In this document: positions 56,383 through 64,000 of the stretch, piece by piece
How positions within the stretch are numbered: position 1 is the first letter of the stretch
Layout: the number at the start of each line of letters is the position of its first letter
DNA from: Bifidobacterium reuteri DSM 23975
GTDB taxonomy: Bacteria; Actinomycetota; Actinomycetes; Actinomycetales; Bifidobacteriaceae
NCBI RefSeq assembly: GCF_000741695.1
Contig: NZ_JGZK01000005.1
Coordinates: forward strand, 62,001 to 126,000
Direction: 5' to 3'
Length of the DNA: 64,000 nt
Program-made: the position numbers and the translations under genes
The notes under the pieces: model-generated
Seen by the model: the letters and a program-made list of their open reading frames with translations, nothing else
What the model was told of the DNA's origin: nothing
Databases searched by the model: none

Positions 56383-56432
56383 ATGATCCAACTTCTTTGT
56401 CTTGGGGATACTCGTATGGAACACGGATTATT

Positions 56433-56446
56433 CTAAACCGCTTTAG
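56433..56446. promoter_or_regulatory. LacI-type operator of the GH125-isomerase operon
   Basis: CTAAACCGCTTTAG, core of the ACTAAA-N4-TTTAGT palindrome, 50 nt before the GH125 start. On the minus strand TAGAAT adjoins it as a possible -10. Confidence 0.8.
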
Positions 56447-56557
56447 TTGTTGACACGCCAACGTTTTCGCAACTCTTCCGTTGAGCTGCATTGGTGCTGG
56501 ACTGCTGCCATGCTGCTGCCATGCTGTCGTTGCGCCAAAGGTTCTCGCCATAAGAAA

Positions 56558-56577
56558 AGCCCCGCCAAGGCGGGGCT
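56558..56577 (-). terminator. Terminator of the MFS gene
   Basis: Perfect 9-bp AGCCCCGCC/GGCGGGGCT stem, 2-nt loop, followed on the minus strand by TTTCTTA. Confidence 0.85.
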
Positions 56578-56660
56578 GGAACAGTGGGACTAGATAGCGG
56601 GGCCGGGCAGTGGGAACCTGTTTGCCGAATCAGGGAACCGGAACTGCCGGCAGATGACTG

Positions 56661-58040
56661 TCAGTTGGCGATCTCGCCCTTTTCGGTCATCTCCTTGAGC
56701 TGTGCCGGGGTGTACTTGTCGCGCTTGAATTCGGAAACGAAGTACAGGCCCACGATCAGCAGCTCGATGGCCGGCAGGATGAACGAGAACTGCATGGTGG
56801 TCGCATCGGAGAGCGCGCCCTGAGCCATCGGCAGGATCGCGCCGCCGACCAATGCCATCACGATGATGGCGCCGGCGGTCTCGGTGTGACGACGGTCCTC
56901 GACGGTCTTGAGCGTACGCGAGTAGATCGTCGGCCAGCCCGGGCCCAGCAGCAGGCTCACGATCACCGCGAGCCAGACGGACGCCATGCCGGGGACGAAC
57001 GCCGTGCCCACGAGCACCACGAAGCCTGCGATCATATACACTGCGAGCACGCGGGTCTCGCGGAACTTGGACAGCAGATAGCTGGCGGAGATACGACCAA
57101 CGAAGAAGATGATGTAGCTGACGATCATGTAGTTCGCGGCGTCACGGTCGGTGATCGGCGCGCCCGCCTTCTCGGATACGTTGAGCGCGAGACGGATCGT
57201 GAACGACCAGATGCCGGTCTGGGCGCCGATGTAGATGAACTGCACCAGGATGCCCTGCCAGAAGCGTCCATTATGGGCGAGGTACGTCATGGTTTCGCCC
57301 AACGTGGCCTTGGCCACATCGCCGGACTTGGTCTGCGGACGGCACTTGGGGAACTTCACGATCGCGAACAGCACGATGAACAGCAGCATGATGGCCATGA
57401 CGACCATGTACGGCTGCAGGGTGCGCCCAAGCTGCTCCGAAGCGAGGTCGATGGCGGCCTGCGGATCGGTCTTGCGCAGCTTCTCCATCTCGGTGTGCAG
57501 GTTGGAGTCCTGGAACACCAGATACTTGCCGAGCAGGATGCCGGTGAGCAGACCGAGCGCGTTCATGGTCTGCGCCACGTTCAGGCGAAGTGTGCTCAGA
57601 CGCTTCGGGCCGAGCAAGGTGGCGTAGGTGTCGGCTGAGGTCTCCAGGAAGCTCAGACCGATGGCCTCCACGAAGATGGCGAACAGGAAGACGTAGGTCA
57701 CGAGGCGCGAGGCGGGGAAGAAGATGAAGCAGCCGAGCGCGAAGAACGCGAGGCCGGTCATGATGCCGATCTTGTAGCTGGTCTTCTTGATGAACAGCGA
57801 TGCGGGGATGGCGATGATGAAGTAACCGGCGTAGAACGCGCTTTGCACGAACGCGGTCTGCATGTCGGACAGCTCGAAGACGGCCTTGAACTGGGTGATG
57901 AGCACGTCGTTGAGGCTCGAGGCGATCGCCCAGAAGGCGAACAGCACCGAAGTCATCGCGAACTGCAGTACTGGCGTACGGTCGAGGTATCCGTCGGGGC
58001 TTTCCACCCACGCCACTTTCTTGGATGAGGTGTTGTCCAT
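56661..58040 (-). CDS. MFS sugar transporter (FucP/GluP-like)
   Basis: The product is 459 residues with twelve predicted membrane helices. FucP-family landmarks: FAFWAIASSLNDVLITQFKA in helix 1, AGYFIIAIPASLFIKKTSYK, FVEAIGLSFLETSADTYATL and NVAQTMNALGLLTGILLG. These proton symporters take up fucose, glucose, galactose or related monosaccharides. In this locus candidates are free mannose, fructose or core fucose; no signature separates them. It faces the same way as the downstream GH125 operon but has its own terminator. Confidence 0.9.
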   Translation of the reverse strand: MDNTSSKKVAWVESPDGYLDRTPVLQFAMTSVLFAFWAIASSLNDVLITQFKAVFELSDMQTAFVQSAFYAGYFIIAIPASLFIKKTSYKIGIMTGLAFFALGCFIFFPASRLVTYVFLFAIFVEAIGLSFLETSADTYATLLGPKRLSTLRLNVAQTMNALGLLTGILLGKYLVFQDSNLHTEMEKLRKTDPQAAIDLASEQLGRTLQPYMVVMAIMLLFIVLFAIVKFPKCRPQTKSGDVAKATLGETMTYLAHNGRFWQGILVQFIYIGAQTGIWSFTIRLALNVSEKAGAPITDRDAANYMIVSYIIFFVGRISASYLLSKFRETRVLAVYMIAGFVVLVGTAFVPGMASVWLAVIVSLLLGPGWPTIYSRTLKTVEDRRHTETAGAIIVMALVGGAILPMAQGALSDATTMQFSFILPAIELLIVGLYFVSEFKRDKYTPAQLKEMTEKGEIAN

Positions 58041-58220
58041 GATTGTGTATCCCTTGGTTATGTATCTCTTGGTTGTGTATGGACGTGAAGCTGTATGGCG
58101 ATTGATATGGGCGAATGCGCGCGGTGATGCGGCATTCGCATGCGGTGATGGTATGGATGCGGCTTCGGGCGACAGCGCCGGGGCGGTGCAGGTCCCGGAG
58201 CCGTCGCCGTCGTGGGCCTG

Positions 58221-58610
58221 CTACATGATCTGGCAGAACTCGATGACCTCGTGGTTCGGGCCCAGGACGTTGAAGTATCGGATGCCGTGCTCCCAGAACG
58301 TGTCGATGTGCTGGATGGAGCCCTCCACGAAGTCAAGTCCGAGCTTCTGGGCTTCGGCGAACGAGGCTTCGATGTCGGTGGAGTCGAGGGCGAAGTGGTT
58401 GATCGCGCCGTTCTCCATCGGGGTCGGGTCCATGGTCCACACTTCTAGCGTCAGATTGTTCAGACGCAGGAACGTGCAGCGGTCCTCGCCGTTGGGATAG
58501 ATGCCGAGGCATTCGAAGCCGAGGCGCTCGTAATAGGCGATGGTGCCTTCGAGGTCGGTGGTGGGGATGCCGACGTGCTGGACTCCGGTGACGGTGTCGC
58601 GAATGGACAT
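58221..58610 (-). CDS. VOC-fold (glyoxalase-like) protein
   Basis: The product is 129 residues with paired beta-alpha-beta-beta-beta modules: GVQHVGIPTTDLEGTIAYYE, RLGFECLGIYPNGEDRCTFL, INHFALDSTDIEASFAEAQK and FNVLGPNHEVIEFCQIM. Metal-ligand candidates are H12, E57 (LTLEVW), H72 and E124. Family members include isomerases, epimerases, dioxygenases and resistance proteins. Its position between the MFS transporter and PfkB kinase suggests a sugar-related (epimerase or isomerase) role, which is inference. Confidence 0.85.
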   Translation of the reverse strand: MSIRDTVTGVQHVGIPTTDLEGTIAYYERLGFECLGIYPNGEDRCTFLRLNNLTLEVWTMDPTPMENGAINHFALDSTDIEASFAEAQKLGLDFVEGSIQHIDTFWEHGIRYFNVLGPNHEVIEFCQIM

Positions 58611-58811
58611 GGTTTCTCCTTTGAATTGATGGTGGGTTGATTGTCGTTGATGTTCCAGAGTGGAAGAGAGCGACCTCGAACGAGGTGCGAAAGGGGCGCC
58701 GTTGTCCCTTCCACACCTCGACCGAATGGAATCGCAGGTCAGAGGGACCGCGATCCTTTTATGGGATATGGGTTGTGTATTGGTTGGGTTGGTTGGCCGG
58801 AGGGATGTCGG

Positions 58812-59708
58812 TCACTTGCCGGCTTCGGCGAGGTAATCGGGCATCTGCTCCGGGTACGCCGGCCATGCGCCGGACTGGGTGCACACATAGGCCGCGGTGT
58901 TGACGGCCTTGCGGTGTGCGACCGCGAGCGGATCGCCCAGCAGCGTGCGTGCGGTGAAGGTGCCGGAGAAGGAGTCGCCGGCACCGACGGTGTCCACCAC
59001 TTCGACATGGGGGGTGTCCAGCGTGGAGGACTCGCCCTTGCGGGAGATGATGGTGGAGTAGGCGGAGCCTGCGGTCAGGATCACGTAATCCAGGTTGAAC
59101 TCGTCGAGGAACCAGCGGGAGGCGTCCTCGCCGGAGGTACCGCGGATGTCGAACATGTCGCGCAGCAGGAGCAGCTCCTCATCGTTGATCTTGAACACGG
59201 TGGCGTAGCCGAGCAGCTCCTGGATGAGCTCCTTGGAGTAGTGGTCGCCGCGCAGGTTGATGTCGAAGAACTTCATCGCGCCGGGCTTGGTGTGCTTGAG
59301 CAGCTCGGTGATGGTGGCGTGGGTCTCGGGGGAGCGCAGTGCCAGGGTGCCGAAGCAGATGGCGTCCGCCTTGGAGACCACGTCGATGAGCTGGCGGGTG
59401 TACAGGATGTGGTCCCATGCCACGCCCTTGACGATGGTGTATTCCGGGATGCCGTTCTTCAGAGCGACTTCGACGGTGGAGGTCGGCCAGGCGTTGCGCT
59501 GGATCACGGTGTTGATTCCGGCTTCGTCTGCCTTGGCGACGAGCTCGTCGCCAAGCTCATCCTCGCCCACCGCGCTGATGGCCCAGCCTTCGGCGTCATT
59601 CTTCATCGCGTGATAGGCGAAGTTCACGGGGGCGCCGCCCGCTCGTTTGCCGGTTGGCAGCATATCCCACAGCAGCTCGCCGAGGCTGAGGACGATTGGG
59701 GTGGTCAT
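58812..59708 (-). CDS. PfkB-family fructokinase
   Basis: The product is 298 residues, start after AAAGGAACC. N-terminal LSLGELLWDMLPTGKRAGGA then PVNFAYHAMKNDAEGWAISA; C-terminal VVDTVGAGDSFSGTFTARTL contains the anion hole and catalytic Asp. These are the fructokinase-type PfkB signatures. It would phosphorylate fructose made by the mannose isomerase to fructose-6-phosphate for the bifid shunt. A weak LacI-like half site lies at its promoter. Confidence 0.92.
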   Translation of the reverse strand: MTTPIVLSLGELLWDMLPTGKRAGGAPVNFAYHAMKNDAEGWAISAVGEDELGDELVAKADEAGINTVIQRNAWPTSTVEVALKNGIPEYTIVKGVAWDHILYTRQLIDVVSKADAICFGTLALRSPETHATITELLKHTKPGAMKFFDINLRGDHYSKELIQELLGYATVFKINDEELLLLRDMFDIRGTSGEDASRWFLDEFNLDYVILTAGSAYSTIISRKGESSTLDTPHVEVVDTVGAGDSFSGTFTARTLLGDPLAVAHRKAVNTAAYVCTQSGAWPAYPEQMPDYLAEAGK

Positions 59709-59743
59709 GGTTGGTTCCTTTCATTGGGTTGTGATCAATGCGT

Positions 59744-59762
59744 ATAAAAAATCGTTTAGTGG
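59744..59762. promoter_or_regulatory. Weak LacI-like site before the kinase gene
   Basis: TATAAAAAATCGTTTAGTG: right arm TTTAGT and central CG match the cluster operator, the left arm only partly. Low-affinity site or coincidence. Confidence 0.4.
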
Positions 59763-59776
59763 CGCGAATCCTGCAC

Positions 59777-60991
59777 CTAGGAGACATCGAAGAACACCGA
59801 GGGGTGCTCTAGGAATTCCGTGACCGCCACGGCTGCCGCGCCGGAGACGGCGGCATCCGCGGACAGTGTGGACAGCGTGATGGAGGTGGATGTGAAGATC
59901 TCGGGGATGGACCGTTCTTTGACCGTGTCGAGCACGGTATCCAGAAGCATCGTGCCCGCCTCGGCCACGATGTCTCCGATGATGATGTGTTCCGGGTTGA
60001 AGCCGTTGAAGATGGTGACGCATCCGTAGCCGACATACCGTGCTATGGATCTGACCAACGACACGGCCTGTGCGTCGCCGTCCTGGGCCTTGGCGAACAG
60101 TGCCCGTGCCGCATCGGTGTGTGTCATGACGGAGGCTTCGGGGATGACGGTGCCTTCTTCGATGAGCATGGCATGGATGGCCGGGGTGGAGCAGTAGCGC
60201 TCCAGGCAGCCGACGTTGCCGCAGTCGCAGGGTTTGCCATTGACGTCGATGGAGATGTGCCCGATTTCCGTGGCCGCGCCGAGGTGGCCATTGATCAGGC
60301 GCCCGTTCTCGATGACTCCGAGCCCGACGCCTTCGCCGATGAGGTAGTAGGCGAGGTTCTCGTTGGATTTGACTGCCGGGTCGAACAGGAAATGAGCCAA
60401 TGCTCCGGCGCGGGCGTCTTGCTCGACGAACACCGGCACACGGAAGGCGGACCCGAATTCATGCACGAAGTTGATTCTGCGCCAGCCCTGCATGCTGGAT
60501 ACCACGGCGGTGCGCCCCTCGTTGCGCAGGTATGGACCCGGCACTGCCATGCCGATCGCCACGATGGTCGGATCGATGTCGATCAGTTCGGCAAGACGGC
60601 GGTGGATGATGATGGCGGTGTCGTCGATGGTGTCGTCGTATACGGTGGGCAATGACTCCAGGGAGATTGCGTTGCCGCGAAGGTCGAATACGCCGATCTG
60701 CACCAGCGAGCGCGCGAATTTCACGCCGATGATATGGAACTGGGTGGTATCGAGCTTCAGGCCGATGGACCGACGGTTTTTGGAGCCTTCGATGTCTCCG
60801 GTCTCCTCGATGACCCCCGCCTCGATGAGACGCGCGGTGATTTTGGTGATGGCCGCGGGGGTCAGATCCAGTGCCTTGGCGATCTGCGCCCGGGAGCTGA
60901 TGCCGTGGTGGTACAGATGCTGAAGGATGCGGGAGCGATTGGACTCGGAGACGCTGGCCTGCGAAGTGGCGTGTTTGACTTCGAATGCCAT
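59777..60991 (-). CDS. ROK-family transcriptional regulator
   Basis: The product is 404 residues, start after AAGGAGGACCC. N-terminal winged helix (NRSRILQHLYHHGISSRAQI, AKALDLTPAAITKITARLIE) and a ROK sugar-binding domain with zinc-site CDCGNVGCLERYC and GEGVGLGVIENGRLING. NagC-type repressor. A 39-bp perfect palindrome with TTGTTAAT arms lies in the divergent region before the ROK kinase gene and is its probable operator. Inducer likely a GlcNAc or mannose derivative. Confidence 0.92.
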   Translation of the reverse strand: MAFEVKHATSQASVSESNRSRILQHLYHHGISSRAQIAKALDLTPAAITKITARLIEAGVIEETGDIEGSKNRRSIGLKLDTTQFHIIGVKFARSLVQIGVFDLRGNAISLESLPTVYDDTIDDTAIIIHRRLAELIDIDPTIVAIGMAVPGPYLRNEGRTAVVSSMQGWRRINFVHEFGSAFRVPVFVEQDARAGALAHFLFDPAVKSNENLAYYLIGEGVGLGVIENGRLINGHLGAATEIGHISIDVNGKPCDCGNVGCLERYCSTPAIHAMLIEEGTVIPEASVMTHTDAARALFAKAQDGDAQAVSLVRSIARYVGYGCVTIFNGFNPEHIIIGDIVAEAGTMLLDTVLDTVKERSIPEIFTSTSITLSTLSADAAVSGAAAVAVTEFLEHPSVFFDVS

Positions 60992-61262
60992 GGGTCCTCC
61001 TTATCTGCTCCCTTGCGAGTGATCACGTCCGCTCGTCGTCGAACATCATCTTTGAATCTGAACTTGATTAAGATATTAACGTTGTTAATTGATTTACGCA
61101 ATCAATTAACAACGTTCGGCGTGTCGCGGAATCGTGTGCTGTTTGCTAATTTGTTAAGAATGTTGTCAATACTCCGGGGCACACTGATCATGGATTTGCG
61201 CATGGAATCATGCGCGTATGCATGACAGTGTTGGTTCAACGGGGAGCTGAAGGAGCCAGGCC
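60992..61262. promoter_or_regulatory. Divergent promoter region of ROK regulator and ROK kinase
   Basis: No gene. AT-rich core 61060 to 61170 with the palindrome at 61078 to 61116 and further TTGTTAA-like half sites (CTAATTTGTTAAGAATGTTG around 61146). Promoters for both genes are expected here; the kinase start follows GGGGAGCTGAAGGAGCC. Confidence 0.65.
61078..61116. promoter_or_regulatory. Perfect 17-bp-arm palindrome, ROK operator
   Basis: AACGTTGTTAATTGATT, spacer TACGC, AATCAATTAACAACGTT. The TTGTTAAT/ATTAACAA core fits NagC/ROK-type sites. Confidence 0.8.
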
Positions 61263-62183
61263 ATGATTGAGCAGGTCGACAATGCGAATAGGAGCCGCAT
61301 CGGCGTCGATGTGGGTGGCACGAAGATCGAGGCGGTGCGGTTGGACGCGTCCGGCCTCGTGTGTGAGTCGGCGAGGATTCCCGCACGGCCGGGCAACGAG
61401 GCCGTAATCGAGGACATCGTGTCCGCGGCCGCACGGGTGTGCGGTGGCGATTTCCAGCATGTGTCCTCCATCGGCATCGGTACCCCTGGACGGGTGGATC
61501 ATCGGACCGGGCATGTGGACAACATCGTCAACCTGTCGGTGACTTCCTTGGACATGGGGCCGCTGGTTGAAGCGTGTACCGGAGTCGCGACCCATGTGGA
61601 GAACGACGTGAACGCCGCCGCGTTGGGCGCGGCTGCGGTGCTTGGCGGGACGCAGGGGCTTCCCGGCACCGTGGCTTTCCTGAACTTCGGCACCGGACTT
61701 GCTGCCGGTCTGGTGCAGGATGGTGCTGTGTTGCATGGATTCAGCGGAGCCGCCGGAGAGGTAGGGCATATCCCCGTTGAGCCGCATCGCTTCAAGTGCC
61801 CGTGCGGACAGTATGGCTGTCTGGAAACGGTATGCTCCGGTTCCGCAGTGGCGCGTCTATGGCCTGAGGCCGACCCTGCGATGCCGGACCTGATCCGACG
61901 TGCGAGGAAGCGCGAGTCTAAGGCCGTGGATGTGCTGGACATGGTGGTTCGGGCCATCGGAGACACGATTCAGATCGTGGCTCAATCAGTGGATCCGGAC
62001 GTCATTGTGCTCGGCGGCGGCATGGCGAAGACCGGTAAGCCCCTGGTCGAGGTGATTACCTCGGAACTGCGCCGCAGGGAGGGGCAATGCCGGTTCCTGG
62101 CGGGATTGGATCTTCCGGGCCGGCTGCGGCTGGCGCCGCTGGACCGACCCGTCGGCGCCATTGGCGCGGCGGTCGCGGTCTGA
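61263..62183 (+). CDS. ROK-family sugar kinase
   Basis: The product is 306 residues. ATP-binding IGVDVGGTKIEAVRLDASG, catalytic-loop region VENDVNAAALGAAAVLGG, VAFLNFGTGLAAGLVQDG and zinc motif FKCPCGQYGCLETVCSG mark a ROK kinase. No DNA-binding domain. Substrates of this class include glucose, GlcNAc, mannose and ManNAc; adjacency to nagA and N-glycan genes favours GlcNAc (or mannose). It is divergent from the ROK regulator. Confidence 0.9.
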   Translation: MIEQVDNANRSRIGVDVGGTKIEAVRLDASGLVCESARIPARPGNEAVIEDIVSAAARVCGGDFQHVSSIGIGTPGRVDHRTGHVDNIVNLSVTSLDMGPLVEACTGVATHVENDVNAAALGAAAVLGGTQGLPGTVAFLNFGTGLAAGLVQDGAVLHGFSGAAGEVGHIPVEPHRFKCPCGQYGCLETVCSGSAVARLWPEADPAMPDLIRRARKRESKAVDVLDMVVRAIGDTIQIVAQSVDPDVIVLGGGMAKTGKPLVEVITSELRRREGQCRFLAGLDLPGRLRLAPLDRPVGAIGAAVAV

Positions 62184-62253
62184 GGGCAGGATGCATGCGG
62201 CGTTGAGGTGATGGCGGGACTGGGCTGTGCCGGATGCGGATTGCGTGAAACGC

Positions 62254-63378
62254 TCAGTAGCCGAGATAATCGGAGAGTACGGCGATCGCCTCGCCTTGGA
62301 CGGTCATGTCCGCGCCGCATTCGCACCGTCGCACGATGGTGTGCTTATGGAATGTCGAGGATGTGCTGGCATCAAGGTACGACTGTGTGGCGTCGATGAA
62401 TGTGTCGTTGACGATGTCGGGCCATCCATAGACACAGACGTCCGCCATATCCAACAGACCGACCGGCATGGAAAGCGCCTGTCCGAGGTGTCTGCCGGCC
62501 TGGCTGAGGATGGCGATTCGTTGGCACTCGCTGGCGTTGGCCAGCTTTTTCCTCAGGATGCTGCCTGAGATCATGGTTTCCAGACAGCCGCGCTTGCCGC
62601 AGGGGCATTGCGGACCGTCGAGATCGATCGATATATGGCCGATCTCGCCTGCCGCATGCATTTCGCCGGTGACGGGCGCGTCGTTGATGAGGATGGAGGA
62701 GCCTATGCCGCTGTCGATGCGTACGAACAGCATGTTAGGGTCCCCCTGCCCGAAGAACCGTTCGGCGAGCATCGCGGCTGTGGCGTCATTGGTCACGGTC
62801 ACGTCGATGCCGAAGGTGTCGAGCAGCGGTTCGGCGAGATTCAAATCGTGCCATCCGCGCAACGTGGAAGTCCTGATGGTGCCTCCGTCCACCACGCCCG
62901 GCGAGGCGATGCCGATGCCGATGACCTCTCCTGATGCCATTGACAGCATCTTCTCGATGAGTTCGCTGATCGTCTCGATGGAGACCTGGGTGTCTTCCTT
63001 CACGGTGATTTCCGCGTGACGCAGTGACTGCCCGAGAAGATTGGTGACTGCGCCGTGCAGGATGTGCTCCTGTGCCAGGTCGAGGCTGATGATGTTCAGC
63101 CGGTCGATGTCGACGCTGACCAGCGTGCCGCGTTTGCCTTTACCGCCGCTGGGGGCTTGCCCGGTCTCCCTGAGTAGCCCCTCGCCCAGCATCTGGTTGA
63201 CCACGTCCGAGACGGCGACCCGGCTCAGTCCTGTGCGGCGCCCGAGTTCCGCACGCGAGTACTGGTTGGTGGGGAACAGCAGCGAGAAGATGAGCCTGCG
63301 GTTGTTCCGCCGGACGTCTGCCGGCGAGGCCTTGGCCGGGCGGATCGGTGACGGTGAGGCGACTCCAAAGAGCGACAT
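62254..63378 (-). CDS. ROK-family transcriptional regulator (NagC/NagR-like)
   Basis: The product is 374 residues, start at 63378 after AAGGGGGAATGC. The N-terminal HTH (FPTNQYSRAELGRRTGLSRV, AVSDVVNQMLGEGLLRETG) precedes the ROK domain with VRIDSGIGSSILINDAPVTG and zinc site CPCGKRGCLETMISG. It is divergent from nagA, so it probably controls GlcNAc-6-phosphate catabolism. Second ROK repressor in 4 kb. Confidence 0.92.
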   Translation of the reverse strand: MSLFGVASPSPIRPAKASPADVRRNNRRLIFSLLFPTNQYSRAELGRRTGLSRVAVSDVVNQMLGEGLLRETGQAPSGGKGKRGTLVSVDIDRLNIISLDLAQEHILHGAVTNLLGQSLRHAEITVKEDTQVSIETISELIEKMLSMASGEVIGIGIASPGVVDGGTIRTSTLRGWHDLNLAEPLLDTFGIDVTVTNDATAAMLAERFFGQGDPNMLFVRIDSGIGSSILINDAPVTGEMHAAGEIGHISIDLDGPQCPCGKRGCLETMISGSILRKKLANASECQRIAILSQAGRHLGQALSMPVGLLDMADVCVYGWPDIVNDTFIDATQSYLDASTSSTFHKHTIVRRCECGADMTVQGEAIAVLSDYLGY

Positions 63379-63748
63379 GCATTCCCCCTTCTGGATGAAC
63401 ATGTGGTCCGTGCAACGGCTTCCGGTATTGTGCGTGAGGGCCGTATGCTGAAGTCCGTTCACCGTTGATTCTGTTACGAAACTTCACTAACGTTTAACCA
63501 GTTTACCTCAGATCTCAGGAGCGCATGCGCTGAAAACACCGGTTTCAGGCAAGTCCAAAATTGTAACTAACATTAACAAAAAGGAGCCAGCGTGCCTTCT
63601 GGAGCGTCGGGGCGAAGCGTAGCAGAATGTGACGTGGAAGTTGCCATCGCACACGTACCGGATGCTGTCGTCGAAGATGGCCGGCTGCGGTTCCAAGGGC
63701 GATACGCATTGAGGGCCTGCGTCATATGCAGGGAAGGAGCATGGAGAC
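63379..63748. promoter_or_regulatory. Divergent regulatory region between ROK regulator and nagA
   Basis: 370 bases. It contains an AT-rich block (63470 to 63580) with ROK-like elements and, further on, a 55-codon open frame (63592 to 63759) starting GTG behind AAAGGAG that overlaps the nagA start; I treat that as unproven. Confidence 0.55.
63561..63579. promoter_or_regulatory. Candidate ROK operator
   Basis: TTGTAACTAACATTAACAA, imperfect inverted TTGT-AA/TT-ACAA arms similar to the palindrome at 61078. Confidence 0.5.
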
Positions 63749-64000
63749 ATGTCGAATAGGACCGAGACCGTTACACGGGTTACCGCTGCGCTCGAAGGCG
63801 CGCCGTCAGCGTTTGCCGTCCGCAACGCGCGCAAAGTGGATGCGCGCGGAGAACGCAGCGGATATTGGATGGTGGCCGATGCGTCCGGCGTCATTGTGGC
63901 GACCGGAACCGATGAGAGCGCCTTTTCGGAAGCCTGCGCCGCTGCCGGGGTCTCCGGTGATGGTTCAGTGTTGGATGCCGATGGCCGCATTCTGGTTCCG
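63749..64000 (+). CDS. nagA: N-acetylglucosamine-6-phosphate deacetylase, N-terminal part (runs off the right edge)
   Basis: 84 codons visible from ATG 63749 behind GGAAGGAGC. The sequence starts MSNRTETVTRVTAALEGAPS and ends VLDADGRILVP, the strand just before the metal-binding H-x-H of the amidohydrolase barrel, which must lie past 64000. N-terminal strands AFAVRNARKVDARGE and YWMVADASGVIVATG fit NagA. It would deacetylate GlcNAc-6-P from the ROK kinase, linking N-glycan breakdown to glycolysis. ROK regulator upstream is divergent. Confidence 0.8.
   Translation, partial: MSNRTETVTRVTAALEGAPSAFAVRNARKVDARGERSGYWMVADASGVIVATGTDESAFSEACAAAGVSGDGSVLDADGRILVP

Overview
This window looks like chromosome of a high-GC, gut-type actinobacterium, most likely a Bifidobacterium. 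The inference rests on an endo-beta-N-acetylglucosaminidase/alpha-mannosidase/GH5 N-glycan locus, several ROK regulators, the start of nagA, and bifidobacterial-style phage genes. I cannot name the species from sequence alone.

Bases 1 to about 34,750 are one tailed (siphovirus-like) prophage whose left end lies outside the window. Reading leftwards from about 18,500 on the minus strand is the late operon: HNH endonuclease, terminase small and large subunits, portal, a MuF-type minor head protein with a C-terminal ADP-ribosyltransferase-like domain, two small genes, scaffold, major capsid, a collagen-like head fibre, head-tail connector genes, major tail protein, a G/GT frameshift chaperone pair, tape measure, and tail-tip genes that run off the left edge. 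From 18,560 to 19,215 sits a small plus-strand cassette of membrane peptides and a DNA-binding protein, followed by a type II toxin-antitoxin pair. The early operon (about 31,400 down to 20,150, minus strand) holds a small HTH protein, a YqaJ-type exonuclease, RecT, SSB, a PDDEXK nuclease, DnaD-like replication proteins, two HNH homing endonucleases and many tiny, translationally coupled genes. The lysogeny module (about 29,160 to 34,690) contains two membrane-anchored proteins behind near-identical promoter contexts, a repressor, an ImmA-like peptidase, a GNAT acetyltransferase pair and a tyrosine integrase. It ends in the 3' end of a tRNA-like gene (attR). Four probable lysogen-expressed genes have an extended -10 box exactly 7 nt before the ATG, suggesting leaderless mRNAs.

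From about 34,750 to 64,000 is host DNA for growth on N-linked glycans. A surface GH85 releases glycans and an ABC transporter (binding protein plus two permeases; no ATPase here) imports them. Two tandem GH38 alpha-mannosidases and a GH125 alpha-1,6-mannosidase remove mannose, and a GH5_18 beta-mannosidase is expected to split Man-beta-1,4-GlcNAc. A GH3 enzyme of unknown substrate is also present. An AGE-family mannose isomerase and a PfkB kinase would carry mannose to fructose-6-phosphate, while a ROK kinase and NagA would handle GlcNAc. A LacI regulator lies inside the cluster. Five copies of a palindrome of the form ACTAAA-NCGN-TTTAGT (plus a weak sixth) lie in front of the GH38, transporter, LacI and GH125 units, defining a local regulon. 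Two ROK repressors with their own palindromic operators control the GlcNAc end.
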